Below, in pieces: positions 39,032 to 47,198 of a stretch of DNA of 64,000 nucleotides (position 1 is its first letter; each line of letters starts with the position of its first letter). The DNA is taken from positions 124,001 to 188,000 of the forward strand of contig NZ_JACHWH010000010.1 of NCBI RefSeq assembly GCF_014191255.1, read 5' to 3'. The notes beneath the pieces are model-generated. The model saw only the letters and a program-made list of their open reading frames with translations, was not told the DNA's origin and searched no databases. The translations under genes were made by a program, and so were the position numbers. The stretch is from Amycolatopsis bartoniae. GTDB taxonomy: Bacteria > Actinomycetota > Actinomycetes > Mycobacteriales > Pseudonocardiaceae.

Positions 39032-39404
39032 TGCCGTCGAGGTGCGCGCGCAGGGTGGCCGCGAACTCCTCGGCGATGCCGAGCTTCTTGCGCAGCTCGT
39101 CCCGGGAGCGCTCGGCGGCCTCGGTGAACTCCGCCAGGCGCCCGCGCGGGTCGGCGACCTCCGGATCACCCGGGAGCGGGTCGAGGATGGCCAGCAGCTC
39201 TCGCATCTCGTCGAGCTGGAACCCGAGCGGCTTCATCCGCATGATCAGCCGCAGCCGGTCGACCTCCGCCTCCCGGTACAGCCGGAAGCCGCCCTGGCTG
39301 CGGGCGCTGGGCACGACGAGGCCGACTTCCTCGTAGTACCGGATCGTGCGCAGCGACAGGCCGGTGCGCTCGGCGACCTGGCCGATCTGCAGCTGCCCGT
39401 CCAC
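39015..39404 (-). CDS. MerR-family regulator
   Basis: A 129-residue MerR protein: QLQIGQVAERTGLSLRTIRYYEEVGLVVPSARSQGGFRLYRE is the winged HTH, followed by a dimerisation coiled coil and a short C-terminus. No Cys cluster is visible, so metal sensing is unlikely. GTG 39404 is chosen just before the HTH. Directly upstream of sulP on the same strand (36-bp gap). Confidence 0.92.
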   Translation of the reverse strand: MDGQLQIGQVAERTGLSLRTIRYYEEVGLVVPSARSQGGFRLYREAEVDRLRLIMRMKPLGFQLDEMRELLAILDPLPGDPEVADPRGRLAEFTEAAERSRDELRKKLGIAEEFAATLRAHLDGNPPLT

Positions 39405-39546
39405 GCGGACCCACGGTAGTGCACCGCCGGTCGGACTGGCCCGTTCGGGCGGAAGTAAACGTGAGGGACTTTCGTGATTGCGGCGGCCCCGCGTACCGTT
39501 CCGGTCCGCACGATGCCGTGTCCCGCCGCGTCGAAGGAGCGTGCTC

Positions 39547-42360
39547 ATGCGCCGGTCAGCCCGGAAGCGGATCGTGGGAGCCCTGCTCGCCGCCGTCACC
39601 GCCGTCGCCGTGGTGACCTCGCCCGCCGAGGCCGCGCCTCCCGCGGACTACTGCGGCGGCCAGTGCAACGACATCCTGCCGCCCGGCGAGAACGGCAACG
39701 CGACGCTGGCGGACATCCTCGGCAACAAGTTGTTCGGCACCCGCCCGGCCCACACCGACGATCAGCTCGGCCCGTACGCGGCGCTGGCAAACGACTACCA
39801 GTCGGTCACGAACGACACGATCGACCAGTACTTCAACTCCTCGGCTTTCGGTGTGCCGCCGGACCAGGTGGCCAGCAGCATCCAGCCACGCTCGGACGTC
39901 AGCATCGTCCGCGACAAGGCGACCGGCGTCCCGCACGTCTACGGCACCACCCGGTCGGGCACGGAGTTCGGCGCCGGGTACGCGGCGGCGCAGGACCGGC
40001 TGTGGCTCATGGACCTGTTCCGCCACGTCGGGCGCGGGCAGCTGACCAGCTTCGCCGGCGGGGCCGAGGGCAACCGGCAGCTGGAGCAGACGTTCTGGGC
40101 CGCCGCCCCGTACACCGAGCAGGACCTGCAGGACCAGGTGAACCGCATCGCGGCGAGCGGGCCGGCGGGGGCGCAGGCACTCACCGACATCAACGCCTAC
40201 CTCGACGGGGTGAACACCTACATCCGCCAGGCGTACCAGGGCCGTTACTTCCCGGGGGAGTACGTGCTCACCGGGCACGTCGACGCGATCACCAACGCCG
40301 GGTCGATCGACCCGTTCCAGGCGACCGACCTCATCGCGATCGCCGGGGTCGTCGGCGCGCTGTTCGGCACCGGAGGTGGCGGCGAAGTCCAGTCGGCGCT
40401 GGTGAAGCAGGCCGCGGAGGCGAAGTACGGCCCGGCGCTGGGGGAGCAGGTGTGGCAGTCCTTCCGGGAGGAGAACGATCCCGAAGCCACGCTGACGGTG
40501 CACAGTGGACAGTCCTTCCCGTACGCCGCCAGTCCCGCGAACCCCGAGGGAGTCGCGCTGCCGGACGCCGGGTCGGTGCGGCCCCAGCAGGAGGTCTACG
40601 ACCCGACCGGCTCGGCGGTCACCAACGCGAAGGCGCCGGTCGCGGCACCGGCGTCGCTCGCGCCGGCGAAGGGGATCTTCGACAACGGCGTGTTGCCGGG
40701 AAACCTGTTGTCGGACAAGCACGGCATGTCGAACGCGCTCGTGGTGTCGGGTCAGCACACCGACGACGGGCACCCGCTCGCCGTGTTCGGCCCGCAGACC
40801 GGCTACTTCGCGCCCCAGCTGCTGATGCTGGAGGAGCTGCAGGGGCCGGGGATCAGCGCCCGCGGGGTTTCCTTCGCGGGCACCAACTTCTACGTGCAGC
40901 TGGGCCGGGGTCAGGACTACGCGTGGAGCGCCACCTCCGCGTCACAGGACATCACCGACACCTTCGCGCTGCAGCTGTGCAACCCGGACGGCTCGGCACC
41001 GGGTCCGGATTCGACGTCCTATGTGGACAACGGGCAGTGCGTGCCCATGGAACCGCTGGAGGTGAGGAACTCGTGGAAACCGACCATCGCTGACACCACC
41101 GCGGCCGGGTCGTACCGGCTCGTCGAGTACCGGACGCGCTACGGGCTCGTGCAGTACCGGGCCACGGTCGGCGGGAAGCCGGTGGCGTACGCGGCGCAGC
41201 GCTCCACCTACCGGCACGAGGCCGACTCGATCCTCGGCTTCCAGAAGTTCAACGACCCCGCGCAGATGGGCACGGCGGCGCAGTTCGAGGCCGCGGCCGC
41301 GGACATCAACTACACCTTCAACTGGTTCTACGTGAACTCGTCGGAAAGCGCTTACTACAATTCCGGGTGGAACCCCGTCCGGCCATCCACTGTGGACCCG
41401 AACCTGCCGGTGCTCGCCGACCCGCGGTACGAGTGGCTCGGCTGGGACCCGGCGCTCAACACCTCGCAGCGGACGCCGGACTCCGCGCACCCGAGCTCGG
41501 TGGACCAGGACTACTACGTGTCCTGGAACAACAAGCAGGCGCGGGACTACACGTCGGCGGGGTTCGGCGAGGCGAGCGTGCACCGCGTCGACCTGCTCGA
41601 CTCCCGGCTTTCGGCCCTCGTGGCGCGCGGGAACGTGAGCCGGGCGGACGTCGTGCGGGCGATGGAGGACGCGGCGGTGACCGACCTGCGCGGCGAGGAC
41701 GTGCTGCCGACGCTGCTGCGGGTGATCGACACCCGGCCCGTCACCGATCCCGCGCAGGCGGCGGCCGTGAGCCAGCTGCGGACGTGGCTGGCGCACGGGG
41801 CGAAGCGCGTCGAGACGTCGCCGGGCAGCAGGACCTACGCCGACGCCACGGCCATCCAGGTGATGGACGCGTGGTGGCCGCTGCTGGTGCAGGCCGAGTT
41901 CCAGCCGGCGATGGGTAACGACCTGTTCACCGCGCTGGTCGGCGCCCTGCAGATCAACGAGTCCCCGTCGAACGGCCAGACCGGCCCGACGAGCGGGGGA
42001 GCGTCGGCCAACGAGTCGGCGCCACACCGCGGCTCGGCCTTCCAGCACGGCTGGTGGTCCTATGTGGACAAGGACCTGCGGGCGGTGCTGGGGGAGCCGG
42101 TGGCGGGCGGGCTGGCGCAGCCGTACTGCGGCGGCGGGAACCTCGCGGCGTGCCGGACGGCACTGCTGGCGAGCCTCGCGCAGGCGGCGGCCGAGCCCGC
42201 GACCACGGTGTACCCGGCCGACGACAACTGTTCGGCGGGGCAGCAGTGGTGCGCGGACTCGATCGTGCAGCGCCCGATGGGCGGCATCACCGACCCGGCG
42301 ATCGGCTGGCAGAACCGGCCGACGTTCCAGCAGGTGGTGCAGTTCACCGGCCACCGGTGA
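39547..42360 (+). CDS. secreted penicillin-acylase-family (Ntn) amidohydrolase
   Basis: A 937-residue precursor. A Sec signal peptide is clear (RRSARKRIVGALLAAVTAVAVVTSPAEA). The alpha-chain region has VPHVYGTTRSGTEFGAGYAAAQDRLWLMDLFR; autocatalytic maturation would expose Ser395 in HGMSNALVVSG, the Ntn nucleophile at the start of the beta chain. Substrates in the family include penicillins, acyl-homoserine lactones and lipopeptides; this cannot be resolved here. GAAGGAG precedes the ATG. The beta chain contains several cysteines (QPYCGGGN, DDNCSAGQQWC) that may pair outside the cell. No immunity or regulator gene adjacent. Confidence 0.92.
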   Translation: MRRSARKRIVGALLAAVTAVAVVTSPAEAAPPADYCGGQCNDILPPGENGNATLADILGNKLFGTRPAHTDDQLGPYAALANDYQSVTNDTIDQYFNSSAFGVPPDQVASSIQPRSDVSIVRDKATGVPHVYGTTRSGTEFGAGYAAAQDRLWLMDLFRHVGRGQLTSFAGGAEGNRQLEQTFWAAAPYTEQDLQDQVNRIAASGPAGAQALTDINAYLDGVNTYIRQAYQGRYFPGEYVLTGHVDAITNAGSIDPFQATDLIAIAGVVGALFGTGGGGEVQSALVKQAAEAKYGPALGEQVWQSFREENDPEATLTVHSGQSFPYAASPANPEGVALPDAGSVRPQQEVYDPTGSAVTNAKAPVAAPASLAPAKGIFDNGVLPGNLLSDKHGMSNALVVSGQHTDDGHPLAVFGPQTGYFAPQLLMLEELQGPGISARGVSFAGTNFYVQLGRGQDYAWSATSASQDITDTFALQLCNPDGSAPGPDSTSYVDNGQCVPMEPLEVRNSWKPTIADTTAAGSYRLVEYRTRYGLVQYRATVGGKPVAYAAQRSTYRHEADSILGFQKFNDPAQMGTAAQFEAAAADINYTFNWFYVNSSESAYYNSGWNPVRPSTVDPNLPVLADPRYEWLGWDPALNTSQRTPDSAHPSSVDQDYYVSWNNKQARDYTSAGFGEASVHRVDLLDSRLSALVARGNVSRADVVRAMEDAAVTDLRGEDVLPTLLRVIDTRPVTDPAQAAAVSQLRTWLAHGAKRVETSPGSRTYADATAIQVMDAWWPLLVQAEFQPAMGNDLFTALVGALQINESPSNGQTGPTSGGASANESAPHRGSAFQHGWWSYVDKDLRAVLGEPVAGGLAQPYCGGGNLAACRTALLASLAQAAAEPATTVYPADDNCSAGQQWCADSIVQRPMGGITDPAIGWQNRPTFQQVVQFTGHR

Positions 42361-42365
42361 GGGAG

Positions 42366-42521
42366 TCAGGAGTCTTCGCGGTCGTCCTCGCCGCCGGCAC
42401 TGTCGTCGCTGCCGGGCGGACCGAAGCCGTCGGCCGTGTTGGGTGCTCCCTGCCCGGGATCGGCGGCGGCGATGCGTTCCTCGCCGAGGTGCGGGTCCGG
42501 TTCGAACGGTGAGGTCGTCAT
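42366..42521 (-). CDS. possible small acidic protein
   Basis: A 51-residue acidic, disordered-looking reading frame (MTTSPFEPDPHLGEERIAAA, ending SAGGEDDREDS). Such Pro/Asp-rich short proteins are common in actinomycetes, but there is no ribosome-binding site upstream of ATG 42521, so the call is weak. Confidence 0.4.
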   Translation of the reverse strand: MTTSPFEPDPHLGEERIAAADPGQGAPNTADGFGPPGSDDSAGGEDDREDS

Positions 42522-42557
42522 GGGCGCGGGAGTACCCCGCGGTCGGCGGATCATGCC

Positions 42558-42575
42558 GTATAACGACCTATACGG
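42558..42575. repeat. 18-bp dyad element, copy 2
   Basis: Identical to 33866-33883; here the palindrome is extended to CCGTATA-N6-TATACGG (42556-42575). It lies 89-106 bases upstream of the Pro-rich membrane protein ATG. Confidence 0.6.
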
Positions 42576-42663
42576 TGGTGCTTCACAGCGAATTTTCAGC
42601 GTGGCCGCAGGTTTCGTTCAGCCTTCCGGCTCAAGATCACCGCAGGGAAGCGGAGGGAGCAGG

Positions 42664-43080
42664 ATGGGGAAGGACGAACCGCGGCCGGAAGCCCACGACC
42701 CGGCAGCGGCGAAGGAACCACACGCGGAGAACTCGGCCGGGGCATCGCAGACGGGGAACGCCGCCAGCACGCCGCAGCCCGGCGAGGCAGCGGCGACGCC
42801 CCAAGTCGGTGCGCCGTGGCCGGGGCAGCCCTGGACGCCTCCGCCGGGCTGGCAGGCCACCGCGCCGCCGAAGCGGGGGGCGCGGGTCGCCGTCACCGTG
42901 GTCGCGGTCGTGGCCGCGTTGCTGGTCGGCGGGGTGGGCGGGTTCGCCATCGGGCACGCCACGGCCGGGAACAGCGGCGCAGGTCAGCACCAGTTCCGGG
43001 AGCGCCCTAACGGCGGGTACGGCTTCCCCGGCTTCCCCGGGCGCACGAACGGGCAGAACCAGGGCGGCAGCAACACCTGA
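42664..43080 (+). CDS. single-pass membrane protein with Pro/Ala-rich cytoplasmic arm
   Basis: A 138-residue protein: disordered N-terminus with repeated PxPGEAAATPQ and WPGQPWTPPPGWQ motifs, one transmembrane helix (about residues 77-101, VAVTVVAVVAALLVGGVGGF), and a short Gly/Asn-rich extracellular tail. This layout is common in actinobacterial envelope-stress proteins; no function is assigned. GGAGGGAG precedes ATG 42664. Upstream are the 18-bp dyad and 11-bp-spaced CAGCG repeats (CAGCGAATTTTCAGCG) near 42587. Confidence 0.65.
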   Translation: MGKDEPRPEAHDPAAAKEPHAENSAGASQTGNAASTPQPGEAAATPQVGAPWPGQPWTPPPGWQATAPPKRGARVAVTVVAVVAALLVGGVGGFAIGHATAGNSGAGQHQFRERPNGGYGFPGFPGRTNGQNQGGSNT

Positions 43081-43086
43081 CGGGCA

Positions 43087-44079
43087 TCACCGGACGACGA
43101 TGGTCCGGCCTTCCCACGGCACGAGCTCCCCGATGACCGGCGCGCCGGGGATCTCTCCGGCAATGAGCAGCCCGCCGGAGGTCTGGGCGTCCGCGAGCAG
43201 GAGGGCCTCGTCCTCGCTCACCGCCGACAGGTCGACGTGCGGGGCTACCCAGTCGAGGTTGCGCCGGGTGCCGCCGCTCACGTAGCCCGCCGCCAGTGCC
43301 TCCCGTGCACCCTCCACATAGGACACCGCTGTCGAGTCGAGCACCGCCGTCACACCGCTCGCCCTCGCGAGCTTGTGCAGGTGCCCCAGCAGCCCGAAGC
43401 CCGTCACGTCCGTCGCGCACTCCACCCCGGCCGCGAGCGCCGCGCGCGCCGCCGCGGCGTTGAGCGTCGTCATCACCTCGATGGCCTCCGGAAAGCGCTC
43501 TCCGGTGGCCTTGTGCCTGCTGTTGAGCACGCCGATCCCCAGCGGCTTCGTCAGCGACAGCGGCACGCCGGGTTTGCCCGAATCGTTGCGCAGCAACCGT
43601 TCCGGGTCGGCGATACCGGTGACCGCGAGCCCGTACTTCGGCTCCGGGTCGTCGACGCTGTGCCCGCCGGCGAGGTGGCAGCCCGCGGCCGCGCACACGT
43701 CGAGCCCGCCCCGCAGCGTCTCGGCCGCCAGCTCGAACGGCAGCACCTCCCGTGGCCAGCCGAGCAGGTTCACCGCGACCACCGGCCGGCCGCCCATCGC
43801 GTACACGTCGGAAAGTGCGTTCGTCGCGGCGATCCGCCCCCAGTCGTAGGGATCGTCCACCACCGGGGTGAAGAAGTCCGTGGTCGCGATCAGCGCCGTC
43901 CCGCCCTCGATCCGCACCGCCGCCGCGTCGTCGCCGTCGTCGAGGCCCACCAGCAGCTCGCCGGCGGGGTCCCGCGGGCGCGCGGCGACGAGGCCGCGGA
44001 CCACGTCCTCCAGCTCACCGGGCGGGATCTTGCACGCGCAGCCGCCGCCGTGGGCGTACTGGGTCAGTCGGTAGGCCAT
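43087..44079 (-). CDS. selD: selenide, water dikinase (selenophosphate synthetase)
   Basis: A 330-residue SelD: N-terminal YAHGGGCACKIPP corresponds to the catalytic Cys/Lys loop of E. coli SelD (GCGCK), with Cys rather than Sec; DDAAAV and GGHSVDDPEPKYGLAVTG are ATP/metal-binding motifs; VTGFGLLGHL is conserved. It makes selenophosphate from selenide and ATP, the selenium donor for SelA. Divergent from selA with 79 bp between. ATG 44079 gives the usual MAYRLTQY start. Confidence 0.95.
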   Translation of the reverse strand: MAYRLTQYAHGGGCACKIPPGELEDVVRGLVAARPRDPAGELLVGLDDGDDAAAVRIEGGTALIATTDFFTPVVDDPYDWGRIAATNALSDVYAMGGRPVVAVNLLGWPREVLPFELAAETLRGGLDVCAAAGCHLAGGHSVDDPEPKYGLAVTGIADPERLLRNDSGKPGVPLSLTKPLGIGVLNSRHKATGERFPEAIEVMTTLNAAAARAALAAGVECATDVTGFGLLGHLHKLARASGVTAVLDSTAVSYVEGAREALAAGYVSGGTRRNLDWVAPHVDLSAVSEDEALLLADAQTSGGLLIAGEIPGAPVIGELVPWEGRTIVVR

Positions 44080-44158
44080 GCGCCCATGCTGCCCCCGCCC
44101 GGTTCGCACGGCAGCGGCAGGCTTGCCATGATGGTCGCCATGCTCCCCGGGACCGGCC

Positions 44159-45439
44159 GTGGGTGACCCGCGGCGGCGGGTACCCCGCACCGACGTGCTG
44201 CTCACGCACCCGCGCCTCGCCGAGGCCGAGCGCGTACTCGGCCGTGCGCTCGTGAAATCCGTGATCGCCCAGGCGCAGCAGCGGGCACGCGCGGGGGAGA
44301 TCGAGCCGGAGCAGGTCGCCGAGCACGCGGTCGCCGCGCTGCCCCCGACGGCGGCGAGCCTGCGGCCCGTGGTCAACGCGACCGGCGTCGTCGTGCACAC
44401 CAACCTCGGGCGCGCCCCGTTGTCGCGGGCGGCGCTCGACGCGGTGGTCACCGCGGGCCGCGCGACGGACGTCGAGTTCGACCTCGCCACCGGCCGCCGC
44501 GCCCGCCGCGGCCGGGGCGCGCTGGTGGCGCTGGCCCGCGCGGTGCCGGCCGCGGGCGGCGTGCACGTCGTCAACAACAACGCGGCCGCCCTGCTGCTGA
44601 CGGCGCTGACTCTGGCGCCCGGCAAGGAGATCGTGCTCAGCCGGGGCGAGCTGGTCGAGATCGGCGACGGGTTCCGCATCCCCGAGCTGCTGGAGTCGGC
44701 GGGCTCGCGGTTGCGCGAGGTCGGCACCACCAACCGCACGAGCCTGCGCGACTACGCGGACGCTCTCGGCCCGGAAACCGGTTTCGTGCTCAAGATCCAC
44801 CCGTCCAACTTCCAGGTCACCGGGTTCACCTCCGCGGTGGAGGTCGCCGAGCTGGCGAAGCTCGAAGTCCCGCTCGTGGTGGACATCGGCTCCGGCCTGC
44901 TCGCGCCCCATCCCGTCCTGCCGGACGAACCCGACGCCGCCACGGTGCTGCGCGACGGCGCGGACCTCGTGACGGCGAGCGGCGACAAGCTCCTCGGCGG
45001 GCCGCAGGCCGGGCTGCTGTTCGGGGACGCGGGCCTCATCGAGCGCCTGCGGCGGCATCCCGCCGCGCGCGCCCTGCGCGTGGACAAGTTGACCCTCGCC
45101 GCGCTCGAAGCGACCGTCGCGGGCCCGCCACCACCGGTCGCCCAGGCGCTGACGGGCGACGTGGCCGGGCTGCGGGCGCGGGCGCGGCGGCTGGCCGAAC
45201 GGCTGCCGGAGGCGCGTGCCGTGGACTGCGTCGCGGCCGTCGGGGGCGGTGGCGCGCCGGGCGTGGAGCTGCCCAGTGCGGGCGTGAGCCTGCCGGAGGC
45301 GTACGCCGCCGCCCTGCGCACGGGCACACCGCCGGTCGTCGGGCGGCTGGAGGGCGGCCGCTGCGTGCTGGACCTGCGCACGGTGGCGCCGGAGGAGGAC
45401 GAGCTGCTCGTGACGGCGGTGCTGGCGTGTTCGTCGTAG
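44159..45439 (+). CDS. selA: L-seryl-tRNA(Sec) selenium transferase
   Basis: A 426-residue PLP enzyme: NATGVVVHTNLGRAPLS, ELVEIGDGFRIPELLESAG, VGTTNRTSLRDY, and PLP Lys in TASGDKLLGGPQAG. It converts seryl-tRNA(Sec) to selenocysteyl-tRNA(Sec) using selenophosphate. GTG 44159 is used. Its 3' end overlaps the selB start by 13 bases, so selA and selB are coupled. Confidence 0.95.
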   Translation: MGDPRRRVPRTDVLLTHPRLAEAERVLGRALVKSVIAQAQQRARAGEIEPEQVAEHAVAALPPTAASLRPVVNATGVVVHTNLGRAPLSRAALDAVVTAGRATDVEFDLATGRRARRGRGALVALARAVPAAGGVHVVNNNAAALLLTALTLAPGKEIVLSRGELVEIGDGFRIPELLESAGSRLREVGTTNRTSLRDYADALGPETGFVLKIHPSNFQVTGFTSAVEVAELAKLEVPLVVDIGSGLLAPHPVLPDEPDAATVLRDGADLVTASGDKLLGGPQAGLLFGDAGLIERLRRHPAARALRVDKLTLAALEATVAGPPPPVAQALTGDVAGLRARARRLAERLPEARAVDCVAAVGGGGAPGVELPSAGVSLPEAYAAALRTGTPPVVGRLEGGRCVLDLRTVAPEEDELLVTAVLACSS

Positions 45440-47133
45440 CCACCGCCGGGCACGTCGACCACGGCAAGTCCACGCTCGTGCACCGGCTCACCGGGATGTG
45501 GCCCGACCGGCTCGCGGAGGAGCAGCGGCGGGGCCTGACGATCGATCTCGGCTTCGCCTGGACGGAGCTGGCCGGGCGGCAGCTCGCGTTCGTCGACGTG
45601 CCGGGGCACGAGCGGTTCGTCGCGAACATGCTCGCCGGCGTCGGCCCGGTGCCGGCGGTGCTGTTCGTCGTCGCGGCCACCGAAGGCTGGATGCCGCAGT
45701 CCGAGGAGCACCTCGCCGCCCTGGACGCGCTCGGCGTCCGGCAGGCGTTGCTGGTGATCAGCAAGGCGGACCTGGCAGATCCGGCGCGCGCGATCGCGCA
45801 GGCGCGGGAACGGTTCGCCGCCACGTCCATGGCCGATCCGCCGGTCGTGCTCGGCACCGACCTCGACCAGGTGCGCGCGGAGCTGGTCGCGCTGGTGGAC
45901 CGGCTGCCGCAGCCGGAACGGGACGCCGACGTGCGGCTGTGGGTCGACCGGTCCTTCACCGTCCGCGGCGCGGGCACCGTGGTCACCGGAACGCTGGCGG
46001 CCGGGACGATCGCCGTCGGCGACGAGCTGGAGCACGCCGGGCGCCGCGTCACCGTCCGCGGGCTCCAGTCTCTGGGCGAGGACCGCACGGAGGTCGGCGC
46101 CGTCGCCCGCGTCGCCGTGAACCTGCGTGGTGTGGAGCGCCAGCGCATCGTCCGCGGCGACACGGTGCGGACCCCGGGCGCGTGGCTGGACACCACGGAG
46201 GCCGACGTCGCGCTGCGGGCGGCGGGGGAGCTGCACCGGGAACTGGTGCTGCACCTGGGATCCGCGGCCGTCCCCGTGCACGTCCGTCCACTGGGGACGG
46301 TCGCCGCGCGGCTGCGCCTGGCCCGGCCGCTGCCGCTGCGCGTCGGTGACGTCGGCCTGCTGCGCGATCCGGGGGAGCACCGCATCGCCGCCGGGTTCGA
46401 GGTGCTCGACGTGCGGCCGCCGCGGCTGCGCCGCCGCGGCGCGGCGCAGGCCCGGGCCGAGGAGCTGGCCACCGGGCGCGTGCGGCCGCCCGACTACGCC
46501 CGGGCGGCCGAGCTGAAAGCCATGGGGCTGCCCGGAACCGGGCAGCGCGTGGGGGAGTGGGTCGTCGATCCGGACTGGTGGGCCGCGCGGCGGGAAAGCG
46601 CTGTCTCCGCCGTGCGCCGGTGGGCCGCCGAGCACGACGTCGCGGCCGGTATGCCGCTGGAGTCGCTGCGGCAGGAGGTGGGCCTGCCTGCCGCCGAACT
46701 GGTCCCGAAGCTGCTGGCGGGCACCGCACTGAAGGTTGCCGAAGGGCTGGTGCGCCCGCCCGGCACCGGCCTGCCCGCGCGGGTGGACAAGGCTGTGCGG
46801 ACGGTCGAGGAGTGGCTCGCCGCCGAGCCGTTCCGCGCTCCCGAGGCCGACGAGCTGAGCGACCTGAAGCTCGGCCCCCGCGAGCTCGCCGCCGCGGTGC
46901 GCGCCGGACGGCTCACCCGCATCGCCGACGGTGTCGTGCTCGGGCCCGACGCGGTCGAGCGCGCCGCGGAGGTGCTCGCGACGCTGCCGCAGCCGTTCAC
47001 GGTCAGCGAAGCCCGCCGGGCGCTGGGCACCACGCGGCGCATCGCCGTGCCGCTGCTGGAGCAGCTCGACGCCCGGAGAATCACCCGCCGGGGCGACGAC
47101 GGCACGCGGACGCTGGTCGTTGCGAAACCCTGA
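45427..47133 (+). CDS. selB: selenocysteine-specific elongation factor
   Basis: A 568-residue GTPase: G1 AGHVDHGKST, G3 DVPGHERF, G4 SKAD, EF-Tu-like domains 2-3, then C-terminal winged-helix repeats (about 380-568) that bind the SECIS hairpin. It delivers selenocysteyl-tRNA to UGA next to a SECIS. The GTG start overlaps selA. The Sec formate dehydrogenase gene follows after 65 bases, so it is probably made together with its client. Confidence 0.95.
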   Translation: MFVVATAGHVDHGKSTLVHRLTGMWPDRLAEEQRRGLTIDLGFAWTELAGRQLAFVDVPGHERFVANMLAGVGPVPAVLFVVAATEGWMPQSEEHLAALDALGVRQALLVISKADLADPARAIAQARERFAATSMADPPVVLGTDLDQVRAELVALVDRLPQPERDADVRLWVDRSFTVRGAGTVVTGTLAAGTIAVGDELEHAGRRVTVRGLQSLGEDRTEVGAVARVAVNLRGVERQRIVRGDTVRTPGAWLDTTEADVALRAAGELHRELVLHLGSAAVPVHVRPLGTVAARLRLARPLPLRVGDVGLLRDPGEHRIAAGFEVLDVRPPRLRRRGAAQARAEELATGRVRPPDYARAAELKAMGLPGTGQRVGEWVVDPDWWAARRESAVSAVRRWAAEHDVAAGMPLESLRQEVGLPAAELVPKLLAGTALKVAEGLVRPPGTGLPARVDKAVRTVEEWLAAEPFRAPEADELSDLKLGPRELAAAVRAGRLTRIADGVVLGPDAVERAAEVLATLPQPFTVSEARRALGTTRRIAVPLLEQLDARRITRRGDDGTRTLVVAKP

Positions 47134-47198
47134 GTGCCGGGGTTTGATCAGGACACCGGCAGGGTAGTTCGTGCCGGGCTCGGAACGGAGGGACGGAG

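Noticed and set aside
43087..44079. SelD as a second selenoprotein
   Set aside because: The active-site position is a Cys codon and there is no in-frame TGA.
47134..47198. selC (tRNA-Sec) in the gap before the formate dehydrogenase gene
   Set aside because: The gap is only 65 bases, too short for the roughly 90-nt tRNA-Sec, and no acceptor stem or UCA anticodon loop is seen. The selD-selA gap is likewise too short.
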